Assembly (NCBI GenBank): GCA_036897095.1
Contig: JAYMSP010000102.1
Coordinates: forward strand, 19,409-83,408
Origin: Plantago elongata
Taxonomy: Eukaryota > Streptophyta > Magnoliopsida > Lamiales > Plantaginaceae
Direction: 5' to 3'
Length of the DNA: 64,000 nt
The translations under genes were made by a program, and so were the position numbers. The stretch's first letter is position 1; each line of letters starts with the position of its first letter. Of this stretch, positions 1 through 11,759 are shown piece by piece. The notes beneath the pieces were generated by a model. That model ran no database searches and was not told where the DNA came from. It worked only from the letters and a program-made list of their open reading frames with translations.

Positions 1-151
1 TAACATACAAGCACCTAACAAATAACTCAGCCATCACCCTTCTTCCCATGCATATCACAAACTTAGCTAATAATTAGCCTAATATACATAATCAGAACAA
101 TCAAAGTATATATCTACTAGTAGTAGATAAGAAACAGAAGAATGTACTCAC

Positions 152-906
152 GCATAATTGAAGCAATGCCAGCCCCTATAGCCAAGTAGACAAAGTGTAG
201 AGATACCTGAAGATTGCATAAACCTGATTATTAGCATAAGGTCAAGAAACTAATAAAACATCTAAGAAACTTGTGTCGCCGAAGCATAACAACATATAAT
301 CTGGCAGAATATGATCAGCATAAGGTTAAGAAACATCAGCATTGCATAAACCTGATTATTATCACTGAAGCGTAACAGGCATATAATTTGCAACGTGTAC
401 GTAACTAACTAACATTACACTCCAGTTAGCATATAGAATTTGGTAAAATCATTATCATAACGTGAAGATCATCTTCAACTCAACATCTCTAATAAAAGAT
501 TGAGAAACGAATTAACCTAATTAGGCATAAAGTACGTACATTGCTAAAAATATACTCCTAGTAACCAATTAACCTAAAATACTCCACTTGTACAGTTAAC
601 TGCATGCCTTACGCTAAATTCCAATCAAAACCAAAAAACTACAGAGAAAAATTAGAAAAGGTGAAAGAGAAACAGAGAAAAAAGTGCGACCTTCGACACT
701 ACATGCACGACATTGGTTCGATCAGTTGAACCGAAAGAGTTGATCATGTGGCCGAACAACAGTGTCATAATCGGCTGCGTTAATCCGTTCCCAATGGCGC
801 CAATGGTTCCGATAATCATCAGGAACATGTCAAACCGGTCAGCGAATGAGAATAGCTTGTAAAACGGTAGCTTCTCAACCTTGTTGATCGCAGGAGGTGC
901 CTCCAT
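152..906 (-). CDS. ABCB-type (MDR/P-glycoprotein) transporter, 5' part only
   Basis: Two exons on the minus strand: 691-906 (72 codons from the ATG at 906) and 152-206; the gene runs off the left edge. Exon 1 encodes a short cytosolic head with KLPFYKLFSFAD, then the first membrane span (FLMIIGTIGAIGNGL) and TQPIMTLLFGHMINSFG, the hallmark start of plant ABCB proteins of the ABCB4/11/21 type. Exon 2 continues in frame as VSLHFVYLAIGAGIASIM, the second span. The join VVSK|VSLHF matches the conserved junction of the family. The donor after exon 1 (AAG|GTCGCA) is a weak GT site and the exon 2 donor is GTGAGT. Family members are plasma-membrane ATP-driven exporters, several moving auxin or secondary metabolites; the substrate here cannot be told. 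The ATP-binding domains lie outside the window. Confidence 0.88.
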
Positions 907-3900
907 TGAAGTTGCTTAATTGAACGTGGAGAAAGATAACTGACAGTTTTAGGTAATGGTTATGGAGTTTGATTAAGTTGTAAACTTGGAACGTAATTTA
1001 GGAGATTTTGTCAAACGTACGGAATTAGTTGGTCAGTTAATAATTATTCTGGAAGATGGTCATTAGCCGTAGAGTTTAGCTAGCTGTAGTGTCCGATAAT
1101 GTCGCAGGAGAGTCTTCCGTTTTTTCAAATTTCCGTTTCCTACAATAATAATACTTTATCACTTGCAAGCGACTTAGACTATTCCTATTTTTAGTTGGTT
1201 CGACTCGAATTTTTAAGTGAGCAAGTTTCGTAAAAGTAAAATAATTTCTAGCTAAAGAGAATGTTATTTTACCAAAGATATAAACTACTTCTATTTTAAG
1301 TCCATGTTTTCTATTTAAGTTTCTGTTTAAAGATTAAAGAAAATTGGAAGGGTGATTTATATTGAATGAGAAAATAAAATAGAATAATTAACAATTGATA
1401 ATGGGCTGGAAAAATGGAAACTATGGGGTAGATGAAATGCTAAATGTGAATAAGGATATTGCTAAATGAAGAATTGTTGGTAGAATAGAGGTTAATTAGT
1501 ACAATATTTTTATTTTATTTTTATTTTTATTGGGAATATCATAATTTACATATTCAAATTAATTAGATTCAATGTCAATTAGAAATTTTTTTTAAGTCAA
1601 ATATGAAGAAAAATTAGATTCCATGTTTGTGATAATTGGAAGATTTCAATCTTGACTTTGTTATATTTATGTCTAAATTTTTAGGAAGTGAAATATTGCA
1701 TTTGGTCAAAAATCGTTATTTATTACTTAGACCGACAAACTAGCCCATCAAGGCTACAATCCAATTCCCGGTCCAATGATGAGTCATGACTTGGTTTTAG
1801 TGCAATCCCATTAATTCAATCTTGATATTAGATTCCATGTTTGTGATAATTGGAAGATTTCAATCTTGACATTGTTATATTTATGTCTAAATTTTTAGGA
1901 AGTGAAATATTGCATTGGTCAAAAATGGCTATTTTTTATTTAGACTGACAAACCAGCCCATCAAGGCTACAACCCAATTCACGGTCCAATGATGAGTCAT
2001 GACTTGGTTTTAGTGCAATCACATTGATTCAATCTTGACATTAGATTCCATGTTTGTGATAATTGGAAGATTTCAATCTTGACATTGTTATATTAATGTC
2101 TAAATTTTTAGGAAGTGAAATATTGCATTGGTCAAAAATCGCTATTTATTACTTAGACCAACAAACCAGCCCATCAAGTCTACAAACAATTCACGGTCCA
2201 ATAATGAGTCGTGGCTTGGTTTTAGTGTAATCACATTAATTCAATCTGAAATACAAACATTCCCACAAATCGTATGTCAATCAGACGATTTCTTCCATTT
2301 GATATTTAGTGTCAACCTCCTTTTTCTTTCGACCATTAAAATTCATTTGGTTTTGTCATTCTGATACCCCCTCATAGCATTCCAACAATGAATTAACTTG
2401 AACTTCACGTGTTCTGGATGATTTTGTTGATATATAACAAGCGCGTGCACCAAAAGCTCGTGTGAACTTGCCATATGCACGCACTAACATGTTTACTGGT
2501 TACTTCATTTGGCACCATCTTCTCTGGAGTGAACTGGAGATCGAGGGTGGAGACCAACCGTCATTACGCCCGAACTGCACTCACCCTTCAAACACAAGTT
2601 TGTATGCATGGCTCATCTTCATATATGTAATACTCGCTTGCATAAAAGATGAGTGCAGATCTTTCGCCTTCATGCATTGGGCAACCTTGATGCTGTCGTA
2701 ATATCGAAAAATGAGTGGTTACTGGTTAGAGAGTTCCTTAGTTTTAAATGAGAGAATGGATGATGAATTGTGAGGTATGTGAAAGCATGTCAGGAATTAT
2801 CTCTATTTTTAGAGTATGAAATAATATGTCTCTTGATTTAATTTTAAAAAAATGAAAAAATAATTGAAATTGTCTGAACACCTATCACACAAATAAAAAC
2901 TTACCCGGCCTAGCAATAGATCTCTAGGGGCTCCCCATGGGGATGGTTGTGGTGCGGCCATCCTGACTGTTCCCATGGGAATGGGCAGTTTTATACCCAC
3001 TTCAAGTACGTACACTAAGTTTTTCTTATTTTATGCAGTAGCATAGTAGCATTACATATTAATTTGTTGCAATCATAAAACTAAATCATTAACACCCAAT
3101 TAATAATTGATCCATATTTAACCCTCAAATTAAGTCAACGTCTATTCATGACATAGGTCATACATCTCATTGACATGGTATTACATGTTTTAAGTTGGAG
3201 TCCTTGTGAATTTACTTTATAAATCACCCAAAATATAATATAACATGTGAAAGTGGGTGCGTTTATCACCCGATGTTAATAATTGTGTAATGTGATGTAT
3301 CACAATCTATCGCCTAAATGTTCAACGTCTCCGTCGAGCCTTGTTGTGTGGGGTAGGTTATGCCCCAAGACCAACCATTTTCTACTCCATAAATATTTCG
3401 GATAGTCTCTCGGTCAGATTCGATTATAATTATCTGACCACCAATTGATCCAAACATGACCCTCTCGAACTAACACATCCACAACGTCTCTGAATTTACA
3501 CCTGTTATATACATGACATAATTGCGTTCGAGTAATTTAAAAATCAAATATGAAGGAAAAGAAAAAGAAAAATAGAGAAAAAATTGAAAGCACCCACAGA
3601 TGGAACACAAGATTCGTTGAAAATCCCAGACCAATAAAAAAAACCCAGGCTACCCCATCACCAATCTGGTACCCCTCTCGTTGGCTTCCGTGTGTAATGG
3701 TGTGTGTTGCTGTAATGGTATTTCAGATTTCACCTCCCATTTTCAAAACCACACACCCTTTCACTCTCCTCCACTACCTGACAAATACATACAGCGAAGC
3801 TTAGCAGCAAAATCAAAGCTTTTTTAGTTCGAGAATATAACACCAACAAAAACTAGAAAGTCTCCTCTAATCACCAATTACTTCAACAACAGGTCAGGAG

Positions 3901-3934
3901 AAGACAACCCACGATCCATTTTCCTCCTCTAATC
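907..3934. other. Intergenic region with no recognised gene
   Basis: Upstream DNA shared by the minus-strand transporter and the plus-strand gene at 3935. It holds the 213-bp tandem repeat listed separately. Short open frames at 2462-2701 (+) and 2809-3015 (-) have no recognisable domain. The stretch 3820-3934 just before the next ATG is probably 5' untranslated sequence of that gene. Confidence 0.6.
1614..2253. repeat. Three-copy tandem repeat, unit about 213 bp
   Basis: The same block, starting TTAGATTCCATGTTTGTG, begins at 1614, 1828 and 2041, so the unit is 213-214 bp and there are three head-to-tail copies with only scattered differences. Each copy contains TAATTGGAAGATTTCAATC and, later, GATGAGTC(A/G)TG(A/G)CTTGG. 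The third copy fades near 2250. It lies about 0.7 kb upstream of the ABCB start codon, so it could include promoter DNA of that gene. Confidence 0.9.
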
Positions 3935-5171
3935 ATGCCGTCAGGTGCTAAGAAGCGTAAAGCTGCCAAGAAAAAGATGCAGGGGAATCCGTCTACCAAC
4001 AACCCTCCAAATCCTCACACTCACGGTAATTATATTATACTACCAATAAAAATCCAATCTTTCCTATCAAAAATGGTTGTTTCCTTGCCTTTATTCAATC
4101 TAGTCTGTAATTTACATGCCCATGTGCCTTTTCAATTATTGTTTCACCTTTACAGTTTGGCTTCCCATTAATTCTTTCTGTGTGGGCTTTTCTTGATTTG
4201 TATATATCTTGCTTGTTTTTGCATCTTTTTAGTACTGCTAGATTCGTTTATTAGTGCACACTAGGTTGTTGAGTGCTGCTGCTTTGTGTTGTTTTCGTTT
4301 CTGTTTTGTGGGTTTTTGGTGTTGGTATTGAACTGGTTTGTAATGGATGGGAATTTGGTAGATGGTGTCAAGAATAACCAAGATGGTAATCATGAAGATG
4401 GTAGTGATGTTAGTGAGGTTAGCCATCAGAAGGGAGAGGAAGGAGCGAGTGTTCGGATTGAGCGTGAATTGAGGACTGAGGGTGAATCTATTCAAAAGGA
4501 TGGAAAGATTGGCTCTTCGGGAAGCTCTAGCAGTGATGGTAGTTCCAGCAGTTCTGATGATGAGTCTCATGATGTTACGAGTGGTCCGGCTGTAGTGGAT
4601 ACTGCTCCTGTTGTGGATTCTGTGAAACCAGCTGATCTTGTGTCTGAAACACCGGCTGAGCCTGTCAGTGCTGCTATCATTGAAGAGGCTAATGTTTTAG
4701 TCGAAACCCCTGTGGTTGACGAGATGGCTTCGTTGATTGAGAAACCGGATGTGAAAGACAGTGAAGAAAAGGCTGAAAGTTGTCTTGAGGATAAAGTTGA
4801 AATTGCAGCTGACACTGTGGATGCAGCTTCTAAGACCGAGGAGGAAACAGCTCTTCAGTCTCTTGAGAACACTGCTGTGGTTTCTGACTCAAACGAATGT
4901 GTAGTGCAACAAAATGATGATGCATTGACCCCTATTAGTGTTCCTGTTCATAATGGAGCAGAAACTGAGAGAGATTCAATTACTCAGGTGCAGCCTCATT
5001 TTTGTTCTACTGGATTGTTTAAGTCATGCCAACTCTTATGCTATTATTTATTTATTTATTTTCTGGTCCTTGCGGTATTTTTTGCAGCCCTTGCTGGAAC
5101 AGCCTGTGCAGAAGACATCCTGGAAAGGTTGTTGTGGATTGTGTGAATTGTTTTCAGGGTCTTCTAGATAA
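3935..5171 (+). CDS. Plant protein of unknown function with Lys-rich head and conserved Cys tail
   Basis: Three exons give 266 residues: 3935-4025, 4362-4987 and 5088-5171; phases close exactly (91 + 626 + 84 nt). The head MPSGAKKRKAAKKK is strongly basic and looks like a nuclear or nucleolar targeting stretch. The middle is acidic and low in complexity, with a Ser run around residues 75-90 and many Glu/Asp/Val/Ala; no domain is visible. The last exon encodes SWKGCCGLCELFSGSSR, a cysteine tail I recall as conserved at the C-terminus of an uncharacterised plant family that also starts with MPSGAKKRKAAKKK. The acceptor at 4361 is poor in pyrimidines, so the exon 2 border is the least certain; the other in-phase acceptor, at 4232, reads into a stop. 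Function unknown. Confidence 0.8.
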
Positions 5172-6808
5172 TCAAGGTATGAAAGCAATCCTCTATGATC
5201 ACTCATGAGAAACTTGACATATCAAGCTGCCTGTACTCACCTTGGTATAGAGTATAGACTAATTAGCCGATATCAATTTTTTAGGCAGAGTATGCCCATA
5301 ACTTGTGTCATTCCTTTATGTTAGTTTCATGCATATTACTTACTGTATGGCATAATAGTTTCTTGTGTTTTAAAAAGATCTTCGTAAATAATGAAGTATT
5401 ATTGATTTGGCTAGAGTGGAATGAGCTGCGTGTAACATGGACATGTCTGTAATTTGGTTTTCTTTCTCAAGAGCAGCACTAGTGAAATGCATCGACAACT
5501 AGCCCCTTAGCTTTACTAAAAACTTTGGATTATCATTCTCCAATCTGTGAGCAAGTTTTTCTTTATACATGGTAGGAAAATCAAATTATATTCGTAAATT
5601 AGGGAGATTTGCCACACTTTGGTGGGAGGAGATATGATTTTCCTTTATATTGGGAAAATCGTGACTTTTGCAATAATTTGACTAAATCCATACAACAAGA
5701 ACTTCAGAAGGTGGTTTATATAGTTATATTGTTGCTTCTTTCATTTAAAGCTGGAAAGCCGAAAACACCTTTTCCGTTACAAAATACAAATACACAAGGA
5801 AGAAAGTAGGCAAAGTTTAAGTGTTAAAAGTTCTGTTTTGATATCTAAATATCAGTCAGTTACATGGGTGTGAAGACAATGAAGTGCAGCTCAGTTGGTA
5901 AGACGCTTCACCTCCAACCAATAGGTCGGGGGTTCGAGTCACCTTTAGCCGTTTCAAAAAAAAAAAAATGTTACATGGGTGTGAAACTCAGCTGGAACTT
6001 ATGTTGATGAACCACAATACTCATGTACTTTGAATTCCTGTTCTGAACACAGAATCGTGCTTTTCATGCAATTTAAAATCAACCCTGCTTTATTTGTTGA
6101 AAGTAAAATGCATATTCATGGTGCAGAGCAGAAGTCAGGAATGAAATGTTTGCTTGTGGAATGCTTGGAAATATTCTTGATGATGATGTCCGCTATATTT
6201 ATACGAAAACAGATTGCAATTGGTGAGCTAGGAGTCTCGGGTCTCAGTATTGTTGATATACATGCAAGGCAGCTAAAAGTCACCATCTATACAATGCCTT
6301 CTTTTTTGTGTTCATTTTGCCGTGGATAGACATAAACTTTCTTCTTTGAGTGTTTAGATAGATGCTGAAGAAACTGTGGTTTCACAAAATTTACTGGTCC
6401 CTTGTGATTTACTCGTTGCTGCTATCAACTTCATTTTTTCTAGTAATTGTTTATTGATGGAATCCATTGCCTTTTTTTTATTTTCATCCAAATTCTTGTG
6501 TGAATAGTAGTTGATGACTTGATGCATGAGATTTGAAATTGCATAAAGTAAGTTTATGATCAACTTTATTGTCTTGTAAGTTGTAATTGAGTGTATCTGT
6601 ATATGAAAATAAATAAAAGGGAGAAAAAAATCTTTATTGTCTTCACACAAATCCACTCTTTACATTAACCACAATCTTGAATTAACCAAGCCACACTGTT
6701 TACATAAGGAAAAGAAAATTGATAGAATGTAAAAGTTGAAAGAATACATAAATAACAAATCACACAATAAATGTAACATGTTGATTAGCAGAGCTGATTA
6801 TCACTTTA
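5172..6808. other. Spacer: probable 3' UTR plus SINE
   Basis: Lies between the convergent genes ending at 5171 (+) and 6809 (-). It holds the small tRNA-derived insertion at 5875-5969. The open frame 6030-6329 has no recognised domain and is probably chance or 3' untranslated sequence. Confidence 0.5.
5875..5969 (+). mobile_element. Very short tRNA-derived retro-insertion (SINE head only)
   Basis: A 95-bp segment has a polymerase III A-box-like stretch (GCTCAGTTGGTAAGAC), a B box (GGGGTTCGAGTC) and a terminal A run. It is flanked by an exact 16-bp duplication, GTTACATGGGTGTGAA, at 5859-5874 and 5970-5985. Head, A tail and duplication together show insertion by target-primed reverse transcription. 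No SINE body follows the tRNA-like head: only a few bases separate the B box from the A run. It is not a good functional tRNA because the acceptor and anticodon stems do not pair well. Confidence 0.85.
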
Positions 6809-7712
6809 TCATGCTCTTCTCCTTGATGAAGCTCCATGAATGGCAGCTAGATATATCAATTGAGTCACACACAATATGATTATGAAAGCCTCCATTGTCC
6901 TCTGCAGAAAGAAGATGTTACCTCAGTACTAAAGTTATTCTTTTACATGTTATGCACATCTGCTGCGTTATTCACTGAGAAACGAAAAACTGTAACTCAC
7001 CAGACGGGCATTTCTATAGTATAGTTCAATCTCTTTCCATGCCAACCTGTGAAAATGAACAATGAAGAGAAGACATTAGTAGAGAAAGGTTAAGATGACA
7101 GTAAGTTGCCTTCTGATATGTAATTTTGCAGTGCATGGTTTTGTGTTAAGTCTCTGGGTATATTCCCTTGAAAGGCCTTAAGAAGAGATAAATTGCTGTT
7201 GTAGAAAGGCATGTTCTGAGTGAGTTACCCCATGGCGAGAAGTGTGAGAGTCCAGGCAATACTGGCAGCAGATGCAGCACCAGGCAAACTATCGGCATCC
7301 CAATAACGAACATGGTTTAATCCAGCAATGACTGATGCAACCCCAACCACACCAGCTATCATAGCGAACACCACGAAGAATCCAGTGGCAGCATTTCCCA
7401 TCGGGAAGTATATCGGTGAGAAATGTGCTGGCAACTGGAATCCTGAACCTGTTATTTAATTGCACCGTTAGTTCACATTGAATTTTCAATGACCAACATC
7501 TTGAACCCTAAGGTTACTATCAGACAGAGTTTAAAGCAATTTGCGTAAATGTTTAGGTGGTTTACAAGAGATAAGCCTTGCGTACCGATGATGAAGCCTT
7601 GATCAATAGCTACATTAATAGCCCAGCCACCAATGCCCAAAACAATAGCATACATGCAAAAGTTGAGGATCAACAACAGAGATGCAACAGATTTCATCTG
7701 CTCTCCAGCCAT
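6809..7712 (-). CDS. PM19L: AWPM-19/PM19-like plasma-membrane protein
   Basis: Four exons on the minus strand (7712-7586, 7448-7229, 7046-7001, 6901-6809) give 161 residues, the usual size of the family. It starts MAGEQMKSVASLLLILNFCM and carries the family core FSPIYFPMGNAATGFFVVF (about residues 52-70) and LAWKEIELYYRNARLRTMEAF near the end. Four membrane spans are visible at about 10-32, 61-86, 97-119 and 134-154. Wheat AWPM-19 is known as an abscisic-acid- and cold-induced plasma-membrane protein; relatives affect seed dormancy and osmotic responses, and rice OsPM1 is reported as an abscisic acid importer. The tail ASSRRRA is basic and presumably cytosolic. Intron phases close exactly. 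A TATA box lies about 95 bp upstream of the ATG. Confidence 0.93.
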
Positions 7713-7804
7713 TTCTTGAAAAGTTACAAAAAACAACTATGTCTAGCAACAGGTTATGTTTTTAAAGTAGTTACTTGAATGTATTTTGAACAAGGGTGGA
7801 GGGG

Positions 7805-7813
7805 TTTTTATAC
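7805..7813 (-). promoter_or_regulatory. Probable TATA box of the PM19-like gene
   Basis: On the minus strand GTGTATAAAAACCCC lies about 95 bp upstream of the start codon at 7712, a fitting distance for a plant core promoter. CACATGT repeats lie just upstream. No clear ACGTG abscisic-acid element was noticed close by. Confidence 0.55.
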
Positions 7814-9534
7814 ACTTACATGTGTGACATGTGAGTAAGGAAATTTTGGTTCTTTTCTTGTAAGGCTGCAATTGTCTAAAGTTTCTGTTGGTTGTAAAGA
7901 TGAAGAAGCATGCTTTGTGTTCAAGGCAGGAAATTGAATTCTCATACACTTATGCTTGCTCATCAATAAGGGTATTAACAACTTTTGTTTTCAATAACTT
8001 CTAGTAGGGTATGTTGTTCTTTTCTTGGTTCGGCTTAGTTCTGTTTGGATCAATCAAGAATAATTTAAGGAAAATCCTTATCTCTAGTGTCTCAAATGAT
8101 TCCTCTAGGTTAATAATTTCGAAAAATAAAAATGTCATAGTTGAATACTCTTATGTGACGTTTTTAAATTAAACACGGTACTCTTTAAAATACTAAATTC
8201 AGATATTTCTAATAATTCCCACCTATATGAAGGTAACTTTGTAGATTTCCAACGTCATAAAAAGATACTAATTCACACGGAAGAAAACAAGCTTGTATTG
8301 CTTGTCTGATAACAACGAAAATATAAAAATCGAGTTAAAAGAACATCTTAATTTTACTTAACTGGAAATCTTAACTATATAAAAATACTTCTCAATGTGT
8401 CGATAAACCATGCGTGAAGTGGAAAGGGGGAGTGAAACATGAACTAAACCGACTATTAGAGTTACACTTGGCAGACTTTCAGCTTTCCAAACAATACCTG
8501 ATGGTAATTGCTAACCAAAGTTTACTGAAGAGTAAAGGCTAGTTGATCGATCCAAAGTTTACCCTGGTTAGATATGTACTAATTCTCAAAGTAAAAATAT
8601 CTTCATGGTTTCATTGGCCATTAAACCACAGCCTTACAAATTAATCCTTCCGTTCCGTTTATAACGAAACATTTTTCACATACACATTTTTTAAAAATAT
8701 ATATAATATATAGTTAAGAATGAGTTTGAGATGGAAAAGTACACGTGAATATATGATTGAAAATAAATTGTATTTTACAATTATATTTATATAAATGAAA
8801 AATACTTCATTTTAGTATAATGTCCAAATCAAAAGATTATTTCATTTTTAATGGGACGGAGGGTTTACAATGCAAATGTGTCAGCGCTAGGCATCCTTAG
8901 AACCAAATGTAGAAAGGTCTGCGTTGTTCTAGAATATAATGTGTTAAAAGAAAGGAAATCGATAATGTAATGGGACATACACAAATAAACGGCATGCAAA
9001 TACTTCAATTGTGTGACCCAATTACAAGAATCAGGAAAACAATTTGCAAACGGAACAAAAAATTTGAGGTTATTTCAGACTACAGTTTTCAACTCTTGAC
9101 CAGAATCAAACTGGAAGTAGAACACAATGAAAACACTCTTTCTAGAGAGAAATGGTATATAGTATAAGCCAGCAAAAAACAATCCTGTTAAACCAGTACG
9201 ACTATATAGTATGTGCTTGATAAACACCGAACATAAAAGTTAACAGAGATACTATATGTTCACCGAATATATTTCCTGGAGAAACAATTTAAGATAGAGA
9301 TTGAGAAGAGATAATTTTACGAGATTTTGATCTGGAGGGTGCGTATTTTGAAATTCAACAACCGGAAACATAAATATAAAACTAAATCCAGTAAGTATAC
9401 TGATTAAAATACATAATGTCAAAATTCAAGAACAAGTCAGATCCACCTCACTGAATGTAGCAAATCTAGCACATAAATAAATGCAGGATAATAGAAAAAC
9501 TGATAATTCTAGATTTCCCAGGAGATCCTCATCT
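7814..9534. other. Intergenic region
   Basis: No gene recognised between the PM19-like promoter and the end of RPL32. It contains one Stowaway-like MITE (8642-8866). The last 100-200 bp are probably the 3' untranslated region of RPL32. Confidence 0.55.
8642..8866. mobile_element. Stowaway-like MITE
   Basis: About 225 bp, AT-rich and non-coding. Its ends are TAATCCTTCCGTTCCGTTTA on the left and the complement of TAAACCCTCCGTCCCATT on the right. This matches the CTCCCTCCGTCCC inverted end and TA target site of Stowaway (Tc1/mariner-derived) elements. Confidence 0.75.
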
Positions 9535-11531
<1,997 letters not shown>

Positions 11532-11722
11532 TGATGCTACTTACCTTCTGCAAATCAGAGAGAGAGAGAGAGATGTAAACGAGATTAGAAGGAGAAAGAA
11601 TACATAGATCTATGTATACGAAATGGGGAATAAGGAGGAACAAAATGATATCAAGGGTTTTTGCTTACCGGAATGAATTAGGGGTGGAGGCTGGAGAAGA
11701 GTGAGGCAAGGAGGAAGAGTTG

Positions 11723-11730
11723 ATTTTATA
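11723..11730 (-). promoter_or_regulatory. Probable TATA box of RPL32
   Basis: Reading on the minus strand, GGTATAAAATCAAC lies about 55-60 bp upstream of the probable first untranslated exon, which ends at the donor CCG|GTAAGC (exon end 11669). Confidence 0.5.
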
Positions 11731-11759
11731 CCGAGGTCGAGATGCTAGGGTTTTCAATT

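Noticed and set aside
2462-2701. 79-codon open frame as a gene
   Set aside because: No recognised motif, no splice or promoter support, and it lies next to repeat DNA.
2809-3015. 68-codon minus-strand open frame
   Set aside because: Pro-rich run without a known domain; cannot be supported beyond chance or transposon debris.
4238-4815. Open frames on the minus strand opposite the acidic protein
   Set aside because: They are antisense shadows of a biased, Ser/Glu-rich coding exon whose plus-strand frame has proper splice phases.
5878-5950. Functional tRNA gene
   Set aside because: A and B boxes are good but the acceptor and anticodon stems do not pair, and the A tail plus 16-bp duplication show a retro-inserted copy.
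6030-6329. 99-codon open frame after the SINE
   Set aside because: No domain; sits in the region between two convergent gene ends.
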